A DNA stretch of 64,000 nucleotides from Diadema setosum (Eukaryota > Echinodermata > Echinoidea > Diadematoida > Diadematidae), in assembly GCF_964275005.1 (NCBI RefSeq), contig NC_092694.1, positions 27,958,632-28,022,631 of the forward strand, in the 5' to 3' direction. Under the pieces are notes generated by a model that was not told the origin of the DNA, did no database searches, and was given only the letters and a program-made list of their open reading frames with translations. Positions 12,522 through 22,539 of the stretch are shown one piece after another. A program made the position numbers and the translations under genes. Numbering within the stretch: the stretch's first letter is position 1; every line of letters starts with the position of its first letter.

Positions 12522-12594
12522 ACTCTGGTGGTCTAGTGGTTATGACGCTGGTCTAGTAATCCAGAGGTCGTGGGTTCGAATCCTGCTTGGGCTG
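12522..12594 (+). tRNA. tRNA-Thr(AGT)-like sequence, possibly the head of a SINE
   Basis: An A box (TGGTCTAGTGG at 12,529) and a perfect B box (GGTTCGAATCC) are correctly spaced. The anticodon loop reads CTAGTAA, giving anticodon AGT (Thr), with a CTGG/CCAG stem. D and T stems form with some G-U pairs. The acceptor stem is weak (a C-C mismatch and several G-U pairs), and a T-rich tract follows at about 12,603. The weak acceptor stem argues for a tRNA-derived repeat or pseudogene rather than a working tRNA. Confidence 0.45.
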
Positions 12595-12599
12595 CCTGT

Positions 12600-13436
12600 G
12601 ATTTTTTTTTTCACAGCAGCCTACAAACTGCACACTGCAGTTGCGTGCGTTACTACGGATGGAGACAAATGAATAATCTATTATTTTAATATACGATGTT
12701 TGACATCCTTATTGCAATCACTTTCTTTAATCGTGAATTTAGAGACATAATGAATTATTATTAAAAGAACTCAAATTTCTGTATTTTGTTGTGAGTTTGC
12801 ATGGGAACATACACGTATCATAATTTACAATTTTAGTTAGATAAAGAACATCTTATAACAGAACAGTCTAGTGATGGTTGAATAATTATGTCAATTTGTG
12901 AAAAGTCCTATCATTTACATGGAGTGCATGTTCCCATGTTTATAAGAATCATACGTGACACATTCAAAGTGGGTTGAAGACAACAAAATAATAAATAAAA
13001 GAATAAAGGAGAATAGAACTTAATCTGATTACAGCATCATCTAAATATTGCCAATGTGCACTTAGAAATCTATCAAGATTTATCACAAGGTTATGATTAC
13101 CACACAAAACCTTCAAGATTTATTATCATGAAATACATACCAATGAACACTTAAAAAAATCTAACGTTCCACATCCACATGAAGCTTTCCTTGATATAAA
13201 TGTCTCTCTGTAGTGTTATTAAAGTGTAGCAAAATTGTAATTATGACATCACAGAATGGAATGCATTGTTTTCACCTTCAATCTTAGGATCTCCTTTCAT
13301 GTTTCCACTTTACAATCACATTTCACTGTAGATATACCGTCCTTATGTTGTCGCCCTTCATCCCAATTTCTCCCTTCTATCCTATCTGTAGATTGTCTTC
13401 TTTCCTAAGCCATTGTATTCACATTCCTTGATGATC
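12600..13436. other. AT-rich stretch, nothing recognised
   Basis: No coding frame, repeat or RNA feature that I can support. Confidence 0.4.
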
Positions 13437-14510
13437 AGCACGATGCTGTACTTTTTTCTTCTTCTCTGAAACAGTCCAGCTCTTCGCTACTGCATGGCAT
13501 CAGTCATCTGAAAGAAAAGACAGAAATTAAGAACTTTCGATTAAAATCAAACATCATGATACAAGATACAACTTTCATTTTGAGAAAAAGAAATCAGCCA
13601 ACTAAACTGTAGTTGAAATTATTTTGCTCTATTTATTTAAACATAAAACAAAACGGTATACAGGATCAAAGAATGTCAAAAAAATACTGCTGTTTTTGAT
13701 GCATATTCAAATTGTCTCGCCTTTTACATATTTTAATGATGCAAGATCTTATGTCTAGCACTTAGTAAGTCTCATGTAGAATTTAAATTATTATTCACAT
13801 GAATAAATCTGCATGTCCTTGTAAACAAGGCATTGCTTTGAAAAAGCTGAATTTTACTAATTGCATCTGGGAAAGAGTCTACGACAATCAAACTTGTTTA
13901 TTATCAGAGACTTTAACATCTTAATAAGACCTAGACTCTACATTACCATTGTATTCACATCCGTTGGTGATATACACGACCCTGTACTTTTCCTTTTCTT
14001 TTCTGAGACAGTCCAGTTCTTCGCTACTACATGGCACCAGTCATCTGAAAGAAAAGAAAGAAATTAAGAACTTTTGATTAAAATCAAACATCATGGCACA
14101 AGATACAACTTTAATTTTGAGAAGAAAAAAAAAATCAGCCAACAAAACTGAAGTTGAAATTATTTTGCTCTATTTATATTAAACATAAAACAAAATGGTA
14201 GGCCTATGCAGGATCAAAGAATGTCAAAAAATGCTGCTGTTCGTATTTGATGCATATTCAAATTGTCTCTTCATTTACACATTTTACTGATGCAAGATAT
14301 TATGTTTAGCACTTGGTATGTCTCATGTAGAAATTGAATCATCATTCACATGAATATAAATCTACATGTATTTGTAAACAAGGCATTGCATTGAAATAGC
14401 TGAATATTACTACATGTACCTGCATTTGGGAAACAGTCTATGACAATCAAACCTGTTTCTTATCAGAGACTGTAACATCTTAATTAGACCTAGACTCTAC
14501 ATTATCATTC
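13437..14510. repeat. Direct tandem duplication, offset ~537 bp
   Basis: Sequence around 13,440-13,970 is repeated at about 13,976-14,510 (for example, GTCCAGCTCTTCGCTACTGC at 13,474 against the near-identical stretch at 14,011). Each copy carries a minus-strand exon-like segment preceded by a pyrimidine tract and TTTCAG. Confidence 0.7.
13947..14044 (-). CDS. Putative exon, possibly the start of an EMI-type Cys domain
   Basis: On the minus strand, TTTCTTTCAG precedes 98 bases that are open in one frame (DWCHVVAKNWTVSEKK, then STGSC) and end at ATG|GTAATG. The frame needs a phase-1 upstream exon, which the signal-peptide exon at 19,669-19,771 would supply. The WC-x-VVAK-xx-TVS pattern recalls the first strand of EMI domains (as in EMILINs), but the match is short. 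The duplicate at about 13,507 downwards has a stop in this frame and lacks the donor GT. This exon lies inside the 15.6-kb inserted element while the signal exon lies outside, which weakens the link. Low confidence. Confidence 0.2.
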
Positions 14511-14699
14511 AGCTTTTAAAGGTATTAACCATTCACCTATAAAACACTGGCATTGTCATGTGCATCATATTTCTTTGATACTGCACATATTTTCATGAAG
14601 TCTGCACAAGAATGCAAATGAAACACGTCTGCTGTTTGGTATTTATGAGAAAAAAAAATCACTAACCTGGAAGTCCTTGGCCTTAGAAATAACACGTGG

Positions 14700-15960
14700 C
14701 GAGTTAGTAGGAATTGACGTTAAAATAGAATAAGAATAGATCTACTAAATAGGCCTTTGCCTCATGAATGTCTGGTCTAATTATAGACTAAGTGAAGTCT
14801 AGACCTTTCACTTTTAAGTTACCAGTGGTTCACAAAATTTATATTATAGATCTAGACTACATCTAGATCTAGACATCTAATACTATTAGATCTTGGCAAC
14901 TTTTGTCTTTGTGACACGAAATTAACACATCACGGATGATATTGCGGCGATATCCAACAGGATGACAGTACCACTATTACTGACTCAGTAAGTTGACATA
15001 GATAACTAACATCAACTTGTTAACGTACGTTAGAGATGGCACCATATACAAAAGCCGGTGACACTGACACTGACAGATCGAACGACTACGTTTAGACTAA
15101 CGTTAAAGAGTTAGACTCGCCATCTCAGTAAGTCGGCCAAAGACAAAGTCAATACAGGGCTAAGTCAGTGTTACTGTTATGTTAGGCCTAACAAATGTTA
15201 ACGGTTACTCGGTTAGGTTAGGTTTACCAGAACTCAAGAGTCCTGGTTAAATCAGTCGAGGGACATTTCTTAGAAGTCCTTCGATTCCAAGAATAAAAAG
15301 TGTGAAAGAACAAAGGGAAATAAGGAAAGAAGAAAGGACAAAAGATTATGTATGGCTGCTGTGGAAATCGACAGCGCCACTGTATCACTATCAATCAAGC
15401 GTAAATATATAAACGCCATTTGGTTGGGCCACATTCACAAGTTTTAGGGGAAAAAAGCCCCACCGCTGTGCTTAGGTACTCCACTCGAACTAACGTTAGA
15501 CATACACTACACACAGTACGGTACTAGGGCTGAATTCACAAGTATACTTTAACACTGCACTGTACAGGAAAGCCACCTAACCTGTAGAGTACTCGTAGTG
15601 TTTAGGTAGTATCACTAGACCACATACTGTCATAGATGACATCTACACCAACGCTGCACACTGGCACTGGTCCGACGGTCCCTGACCAGAAAAAATCACT
15701 GTTGGACACTGACCAGTAACTTTTTCAGGAATGGACCAGTAAAGATTGGGGGAAAAAATGGGTGGACTCTACCTACTATTACCACTAGTCTAGATGTAGA
15801 TCTAGAGCTAGACTACCGTGTACCGGTATGGCTCTGAACTGTGTTAATTTGACTTGGTCTTAGACTTCAGCTGATCTTAGTTTTAGTAACTGGTACCGGT
15901 ATTACAAGTAAAGTCTTAACTTAGACTTAATAGTTAGACTTGAAAGTAAAAGTCTAACAT
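14700..15960. repeat. Cryptically simple region: AGATCTAGA and TAACGTTA palindromic words
   Basis: Short palindromic words (AGATCTAGA, TCTAGATC, TAACGTTA, GTTAGGCCTAAC, TTAGACTT) recur irregularly. The same vocabulary appears at 34,740-35,165. No coding signal. Confidence 0.5.
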
Positions 15961-16489
15961 GTCTAACTTTATTCTTTACTCTTCCTTTGAGTTTTACTGT
16001 TAGACTTTTTTTTTTTGTTTAGTACGCCTACTTTGTCAATCTCATGATTTCATTTTCAACTCAAAAGTCAAGGCTTTAAATAGTGTCTTCGAGACTTTGA
16101 AATCTTGCAATCTGCATGTCTTGCACACAGACGTTACGACTACAGTACTCAGTAGTCTCAGAAGTAACGACATAAGTTGAAAAGAAACAATAAATAATAT
16201 GATTTGGGATCTAATTTGAAATTGTATGGCGTTTACAGACTAGGCTTCATAAGCATCACGCGATTGAATACATGGGACTACACACTACCGCAATTAATGG
16301 TTATGGTAGTCCAACTGAAACTGTTATTTTGAGCATGATTTTAATAGGATTATAGCTTACCATTCACTTCACTCGTGGACAGTGGGCTGGCTTAGGCCGT
16401 CATTCATCTTTCAGAAGGTTTGGTTCTCACTCTGAGATCTGGATTAGGGCCAAAACCTAATTCTAGGCCAGTAAGTTGAACAAAGCTCA

Positions 16490-16790
16490 AAGTAACGCAA
16501 CTGCGACAGTTCGTGAAACCCGCATTGCTCTTCACCGTAGCAATTCGGGTTTTACGAACCGGCGTATCTTTCGTGCGTCGGTTCGTGAAACTCCTTTTTC
16601 TCAATTTCTCGATATTTCGAGTACCGTCGTTTTTTTCTTTCTTTGATAAAATTAAGAATAATTAATTTTGTGATCTAAAATTTTGGGATTCGGTAGAGTT
16701 TTGAAAGCACTTTCATTTGGTACCAATATCTCGATTTTGAAAATTTTGACCAAAATCGAAATAGCGTCAGTTCGTGAAAACGCCGACGAA
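16490..16790. repeat. Subterminal motif array, right end of the 15.6-kb element
   Basis: Variants of GGTTCGTGAAA and ACGAACCGGCG (near 16,508, 16,554, 16,577 and 16,767) mirror the left-end array. The stretch next to the terminal repeat, read inward, matches 1,478-1,520 at the left end. Confidence 0.5.
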
Positions 16791-16792
16791 AT

Positions 16793-16826
16793 ATGGACTT
16801 ATCGGTTTTTGCGAACAAACTCTTCA
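16793..16826 (-). repeat. Right terminal inverted repeat of the 15.6-kb element
   Basis: Perfect inverse of 1,266-1,299. R1 sequence resumes directly after it. Confidence 0.75.
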
Positions 16827-16828
16827 TT

Positions 16829-17070
16829 TGCATCCCATAGAATTGTGTGCAAGTACAAGTAAACGGTAAAGTCATGCTGTATTTTTTTTTCTAATATGGC
16901 TCTTCATGGTAAAAGGCCAATTTGAACATGATCAGGAGTTGTATTTTTATTTGTAACATTGCATGTAAATCAATAATCTAAATTTTAGCTGTGAAAATCA
17001 CTTTCGTATCTATCCTTTTAGTATTAATTCATGATTCATTAGTTATTGTGCATACAATTTAACGCAATTC
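16829..17070. repeat. Right half of interspersed repeat R1
   Basis: Matches the 51.1-52.16 kb copy (for example AAAGGCCAATTTGAAC and TTTGTAACATTGCATGTA) once the two insertions in that copy are skipped. Confidence 0.75.
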
Positions 17071-17354
17071 TACATAAAGTTATGCATACAAAATGCAGAT
17101 TATCTTGTATTACTTGTCTTTTATTTGTTTTTTATTATCTTTCCCGTTGCTTGCAGGGCATTATTTCGTTAGAGTTGTTCGGGTCGCTAAAGGATATCAT
17201 TTAATGGGATGCTCCATTAAAATCAACAGACTCCTTGACATAGTATCATGCCCAATAATTTGTGACACATTTTGATTCATTGCAACTATTAACAGTAATT
17301 ATTCATAGAAACTGGAATTTTATGACTTTATTGAACTGGTATGAAATTATAGTT

Positions 17355-18072
17355 GTCTCGGAGGCGATGGTCGAAAGAATGAAGTAGGTTCCTACTTCAA
17401 TCTCGATATCAACACAATGTATATCACTGTGAGGTCTGCCGATGTCACCAGTGTTCATAACCCGACTGCAACAGCAGGCAATTAATAAAAAATGATGGTG
17501 TCATGTTATGACTATCTTTTTTTTCTTACTTGTTACGTTTCCACTTTTCCCAATCAAAATGATACTATAGGTACTCGATATTGCTTGGCATCTCAGTACA
17601 TTGTGTTATAAGCTGTGAATGATACGTATAAGAGAGAGTCTGCAGATCAGATTATCAAGTTGTTAACGAATCATGTTAAATCGGTTCTGGGGCAAGTAAA
17701 TCCTGGATGATCCCCTGACCCTTAATCCAAATCCTGAACCTAATTCTAACTCTATAACCCAAACTATAACATATTTTTGGGGTGTTTTGGGAAGCGATGG
17801 TCGAAAGAAAGAAGAACTTCAATCTGGAAAGAAACACAATTTATATCACTGTGATGTCGATGTCAGCATGGTAATTATATCAAAAATTATTGTGTCATAG
17901 TATGAGCTACTATTTAGTTCTTGCGTTTTCACTTTTCCAAATTTAGATAACATCTTAGGTACTCGATAATAATGCTTGACATCTCGATATATTATGCGTT
18001 ACAAACTGCGAGTATGAAGGGGAGATCCCACAGATCAGAAATGAGCAGTTAACGAATCGTATTGAATTAGAT
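17355..18072. repeat. Diverged tandem duplication, offset ~430 bp
   Basis: GCGATGGTCGAAAGAA at 17,364 recurs at 17,794, and the two ~300-bp stretches align with gaps to TTAACGAATC near 17,672 and 18,050. In copy 1 a plus-strand frame of about 45 codons is open (FNLDINTMYITVRSADVTS), but it is shifted in copy 2. It may be an old exon duplication; no splice sites were settled. Confidence 0.5.
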
Positions 18073-18643
18073 CAATCGCCGTATAAAGGCCCTTGTTTTT
18101 TGTTTGTTTGTTTTTGTTTTTGTTTTGTTTTGTGTATGTTCAGGTTTATTTGTTAAGAGTGCCCTTAGGTGATTTCTGGACCGTGGCGTGAATTTTGTTT
18201 GTTTGTTTGTTTGTTTTGTCCGCAACCTTTTGACAACCAATTTCCAACCAATGAAAGGCACACTGCCAACCGTTTGCCAAGTTGTCGCCGACCGGATTAA
18301 AATAAACTGTGTCTGAAAAACTGCTCAATGTCTACGTCCACGTGCCAAGTTTGTTTGTGACCATACAATATGAACATAGTAAGTGTGAGTGAAGTGTCGG
18401 AACAAACGCAACTATATCTCAGTCGAATAATAGTGACGGTAGTGTGCTTCAGAGACTAAAGGGTAAAAACAGTCTTGTTTTTGTTCCAGAGCGCTGTAGG
18501 AACATCAGAAACAAAAAGGGAGTAAAACCCGTTGCGGACGAGTCAAGAGTACACCTGGGCAAGCTAACATGGGAGATGCGTGTTGTTGTAAAATCAAACC
18601 GTCCTCAAAGGGTTGAGACGCACACCAGTCGGCCAGTCGCCTA

Positions 18644-18654
<11 letters not shown>

Positions 18655-18680
<26 letters not shown>

Positions 18681-18703
18681 GTTGTTGTTGTTGTTGTTGT
18701 TGC

Positions 18704-18734
<31 letters not shown>

Positions 18735-18748
18735 GCTGCTGTTGTTGC
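18655..18748 (+). repeat. Compound trinucleotide repeat (TCA)n(GTT)n
   Basis: About nine TCA units run directly into about 22 GTT/GCT units. The switch from TCA to GTT is abrupt. Long open frames of Ser/Val or Gln/Met runs on both strands are by-products. Confidence 0.9.
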
Positions 18749-19668
18749 CAAAGATCGGTAACTGTTGAGTGACCGGTCTGAATGGTCTTGTTTCTTATGG
18801 AATTAGGGAGAAACTCAGATGCTAAAGACAAAAGAGTGTGCTTTGATGACTATTTTAGACGTAATGGTACTATACCTACAACTAATACAGAATTTATGAA
18901 ATTCTTGCCTCGTCGATATGACAAATCCCTCTTCTTTACACCAAGAAATAGAACCGAAGTTTGAGCTTGCAATGAATTTACTCGAGGTCTTGACATTAAA
19001 GCACGAAAATTGTAAAGCAAATTAGCAGTGGTAAACTGTAAACGACGCAAGAAAAAAAAATACAACTAAACCAGTGTACATGTACAAATACTGTACGTAT
19101 ACTAGCATACTTCTGTTCATCTTTACCCTTCCATAGTGTCGGAAAGACATGTTTACAATAAATATGTACATAATATGGTGTGTTTCAATGAAAGAAAAAA
19201 TATCTACTGACCTAAATAGATTCAGTACTTTCATGCAATTGCTATACGTTAGAGCGATGGGTGCATTTTCTGAAGAAATGTTTGTCATCGGAAAATTATG
19301 GATCTAAAGACAAGCTTTTGGCGATAATGGTTGCAGATTTTTCATACTGCAAGAACTTTTAAACCTACAAACATCATTGACTCAAGGCCCTTAGACCAAG
19401 TTGATTCACCAATAAGGGCTGCAAGAAATTCTGGTCTTGGTTTTCTGTTTCAGGCTTTCTAATGGCTTATGGTGTCGCTCCGATTTTTTTTTTTTTTTTA
19501 ATCGTTACTGTTTACAAAAGATCGTTGACCCTTCGCGACTTGCATGATGATTTCACTGAATTTAAACGATGGAATCAAATCCAAATTCATATCAGTAATT
19601 TGGAGCACGTGAATAGGTGACGTAAGAAAATGATGGCGATAACGTTGATGATAAAGACAATTGCTTAC

Positions 19669-19771
19669 TTCCGTCATGTTCTCCATTGCTGACGGATGGA
19701 CGTGCACAAAGGTACATCAGCAACAAGAAGAGAGACCAGTCTCGTGAGGATGAGGACGCCATAACAACCAT
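19669..19771 (-). CDS. Probable first coding exon with a signal peptide
   Basis: On the minus strand ATG at 19,771 (or the ATG at 19,762, MASSSSRD) opens a classic secretory signal: a polar start, the hydrophobic core WSLFLLLMYLCA, then RPSVS and a likely cleavage before NGEHD. The frame meets a good donor, GGAA|GTAAGC, at 19,668, leaving phase 1. I could not place the second exon firmly. The exon-like sequence at 13,947-14,044 has matching phase but its context is doubtful. The plus-strand ORF covering the same bases (19,686-20,006) is less convincing. Family unknown. Confidence 0.35.
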
Positions 19772-20002
19772 TCTCCCCAAAGTTGTTTTTCCCTTCCCGT
19801 CTCTGATTGTCAGTGGTTGGAAAAGAAAACACGCATGTCACTCGAAAGAAGATGCATTAAACGTTAGAACTCAACATCTTCGGGAACTCACCGATTCGAA
19901 AAATGACGCATGGATGACAAGGAAATGTAGTATAAGTATACATTACGAAGAGGGACGACCTATCCTTTCCCGTTTATTGTTAAAGCGAGCGCGGGGCGTC
20001 AG

Positions 20003-20435
20003 GTAAAGGTGCGTGGTCCCGGTGTTTTAGTCAAATGCGTACGCGGGCGCACGGCGCAAGTTTCCTATAGAGACCTACGCTATCGACTCCTCTTTAGCGC
20101 TTACGCTTTGGCCCACTTCCCCGAGTCCGAAGAAGTCCGATTCACTGAAGTCAGTGGTCGGATCACAGTTCGGCTCATGATTCGGCTGAGGGGGATGACA
20201 GCTTTAGCAAACGTCTTTTGTGATGTCATAATAACAAGCACATATGCACGCACCCTGGCATTACTACAGACTGCGCGATGCGCAGAGAAGACAACGAAGG
20301 CAACGTTACTTAGCAACAGCTACGCACTTTACTCTTGATGACTGCTCAACTTCGGTAATCTTCGAATCAATGCTAACGGTGATCGGCAGTATCATCAACC
20401 GCGCCCTCTGCACTACCGGGACTATGCCCCTTTAA
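20003..20435 (+). mobile_element. TTAA-type MITE, copy 1 (first of tandem dimer)
   Basis: A ~430-bp unit. The left end reads GGTGCGTGGTCCCGGT, and the right end ACCGGGACTATGCCCC followed by TTTAA is its imperfect inverse. The left flank here is GTAA instead of TTAA. A 105-109 codon open frame inside lacks any recognisable domain and is probably incidental. Confidence 0.65.
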
Positions 20436-20864
20436 AGGTGCATGGTCCCGGTGTTTTAGTCAAATGCGTACGCGGGCGCACGGCGCAAGTTTCCTACAGA
20501 GACCTACGCTATCGACTTCTCTTTGGCGCTTACGCTTTGTCCCACTTTCCCGAGTCCGAAGAAGTCCGATTCAGTGTAGTCAGTGGTCCCATCACAGTTC
20601 GGCTCATGACTCGGCTGAGGAGGATGACAGCTTTAGCAAACTTCTTTTGTGATGTCACAATAACAAGCACGTATGCACGCACCCAGGCATTACTACAGAC
20701 TGCGCGATGCGCAAAGAAGACAACAAAGGCAACGTTACTTAGCAACAGCTACGCACTTTACTCTTGATGACTGCTCAACTTCGGTAATCTTCGTATCAAT
20801 GCTAACGATGATCGGCAGTATCATGAACAGCGTCATCTACACTACCGGGACTATGCCCCTTTAA
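20432..20864 (+). mobile_element. TTAA-type MITE, copy 2 (second of tandem dimer)
   Basis: Head to tail with copy 1, sharing the TTAA at 20,432-20,435; the right TTAA is at 20,861-20,864. The TTAA target fits piggyBac or Kolobok superfamilies. The inner sequence is about 95% like copy 1 by eye. Confidence 0.7.
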
Positions 20865-21188
20865 AGGAAAAACCTTAGAAAGGGGGCGGGAGTATGCAAT
20901 TTTCCGACTAAGGAAGAAGTTGGTATTGTAGAATCCACTTAGGAAAGAATTTTAGGAAAATATTTAGGAAAGCTCCACCCCTGTCGTAAGTACGTTGCTA
21001 AGAATAGCAAGCTGCAAACATCGTGATAGGCGCGCTTGTAATTCACTGCGCGTACATGTACTTTGATGCGCGAAATGAGCGTAAGCTGAGAACGGGGACA
21101 TGCTGCGTACACGTGTATTTGACCCTACGTCATAGTAATATGCGATTGTCGTTGGTTAGTTCCTTATGATGGGGTATTTGGTATTGGC

Positions 21189-21620
21189 TTAAGGGGGCAT
21201 AATCCCGGTAGTATAGATGGCGCTGTTGATGATACTGCCGATCACCGTTAGCATTGATACGAAGATTACCGAAGTTGAACTGTCATCAAGAGTAAAGTGC
21301 GTAGGTGTTGCTAAGTAACGTTGTCTTTGTTGTCTTCTCTGCGCATCGCGCAGTCTGTAGTAATGCCAGGGTGCGTGCATATGTGCTTGTTATTATGACA
21401 TCACGAAAGAAGTTTGCTAAAGCTGTCATCCCCTCAGCCGAATCATGAGCCGAACTGTGATCCGACCACTGACTTCAGTGAATCGGACTTCTTCGGACTC
21501 GAGAAAGTGGGCCAAAGCGTAAGCGCTAAAGAGGAGTCAATAGCGTAGGTCTCTATAGGAAACTTGCTCCGTGCGCCCGCGTACGCATTTGACTAAAACA
21601 CCGAGACCATGCACCTTTAA
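21189..21620 (-). mobile_element. TTAA-type MITE, copy 3, inverted
   Basis: A complete copy in reverse orientation with TTAA at both ends (21,189-21,192 and 21,617-21,620). With copies 1-2 it forms a 2+1 inverted arrangement around a ~320-bp spacer. Confidence 0.7.
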
Positions 21621-21910
21621 GAAAGGATGTGGGTGGGGATAAGGATGTCCTAATTTGTATTACGAAGTCCCTAGAAAAAAAAAAATCAGAATACCAATTT
21701 TGTCTTTCCTTGGCACTTTCTAAGTTTCTGACTTTATAGAAAGAAACTTAGAAAGACACTCAGGAAGAATTTCAAAATACCACCTCTAGAATCTGATTCG
21801 TATTTGACTAGCCCAAGATCTTGACATAGTTAGTTACTGGTTAGACAATGTTAGATGTAGTCGGCAAAACGATGAGGTATGTAAAACAAATATTAACTGG
21901 TCTGTATTCG

Positions 21911-22046
21911 GATGGTGGTGGAGATTAATTGTCACTCCCTTGGTGCTTTTCATATCGACCCTTCTATCGCCCAACGGCTAACGCCTCGGGGTAATAGAAG
22001 GGTCGGTATAAAAAGCACCTTGGGTGTGGTAATTTCCACCATCATC
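21911..22046. repeat. Small foldback hairpin
   Basis: Arms GATGGTGGTGGAGATTAA... and its imperfect inverse ending CCACCATCATC, about 58 bp each, flank a short loop containing CAACGGCTAACGCC. A MITE-like palindrome; function unknown. Confidence 0.6.
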
Positions 22047-22069
22047 CTCATAAGAAGTCAAGTATTATT

Positions 22070-22530
22070 ATTAAATCCGCCAAGGGAGGAAGTAATGTTT
22101 TCGTTACCGTTTGTTTGTTTGCCGTGTGCAAAATAACTCACAAAGTTGTGAACCGATTTAGATGAAACTTGCAGGAAAATTTGAGAACAGGAACAGTTGA
22201 TCAAATTTTGGTAGTGATCCGGAAACGTTTATGGATTTTTATGAGAGAATTCTCGATATTTTGGCAGGTAGGGTCAATGAACTTGGGAGTTCAAGCTGCG
22301 TATTTTTGAGGTTTTCATACGCGCACTAAAGCGCGTGCTCTACTGCGAGGCGCGCCGCGCAGCTGAGGGCTTATGACGTAACAAAGACTTCTTTATTGGG
22401 AAATTTGGCGATTTTTCTTTTTTTTAATAGCATGCATACGTATGGGTGGAAATCACAAGATCATTGGTGGAAGTGGCTGCTTGGCGGAGGTCTGCGCTCT
22501 CAGAGTCCTATTTCTAGTTTTGTTTTGATT
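22070..22530 (+). repeat. Interspersed repeat of the GCCAAGGGAGG...GGAGGTCTGCGCTCTC type
   Basis: It contains GATGAAACTTGCAGGAAAAT, TTTTGGTAGTGATCCGG and GGCGGAGGTCTGCGCTCTCA. From memory this string of motifs marks a widespread repeat in marine invertebrate genomes; I cannot name its family. Only the 3' side looks conserved here. Confidence 0.45.
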
Positions 22531-22539
22531 TTTTTTTTT

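Larger units (their letters stand above)
1266..16826. mobile_element. 15.56-kb element with perfect 34-bp terminal inverted repeats, inserted in repeat R1
   Basis: Positions 1,266-1,299 and 16,793-16,826 are perfect inverted repeats of each other, starting TGAAGAGTTTG. Immediately outside, the two halves of repeat R1 are in the same orientation, and the 51-kb copy of R1 is continuous across the junction. So the block between was inserted as a unit. Just inside each end are repeats of CACGAACCGACG-type motifs. Flanks are A/T rich (GCATAAT on the left, TTTGCAT on the right); a 3-4 bp duplication such as ATT is possible but not clear. I see no transposase, integrase, polymerase or capsid reading frame inside, so the family is unassigned. 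It holds older nested elements and a tRNA-like sequence. Confidence 0.6.

Noticed and set aside
15352-15447. Short plus-strand ORF starting MAAVEIDSATVSLSIK
   Set aside because: Reasonable start, but only 31 codons, no matched downstream exon and it sits in cryptically simple DNA.
1266-16826. Reading the 15.6-kb element as a Polinton/Maverick
   Set aside because: The length and inverted ends would allow it, but no polymerase, integrase, ATPase, protease or capsid sequence is seen and no 6-bp duplication is clear.
18444-18831. Long ORFs on both strands with Ser/Val and Gln/Met runs
   Set aside because: They are products of the trinucleotide repeat, which is open in most frames.
18782-18964. 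Plus ORF with RVCFDDYFRRNGTIP, overlapped by an open frame on the minus strand
   Set aside because: Protein-like in tone, but no family, no splice context and both strands are open, so neither can be chosen.
20009-20767. Two near-identical 109-codon ORFs
   Set aside because: They lie wholly inside tandem copies of a TTAA MITE and show no domain; duplication of the MITE explains the repeat.
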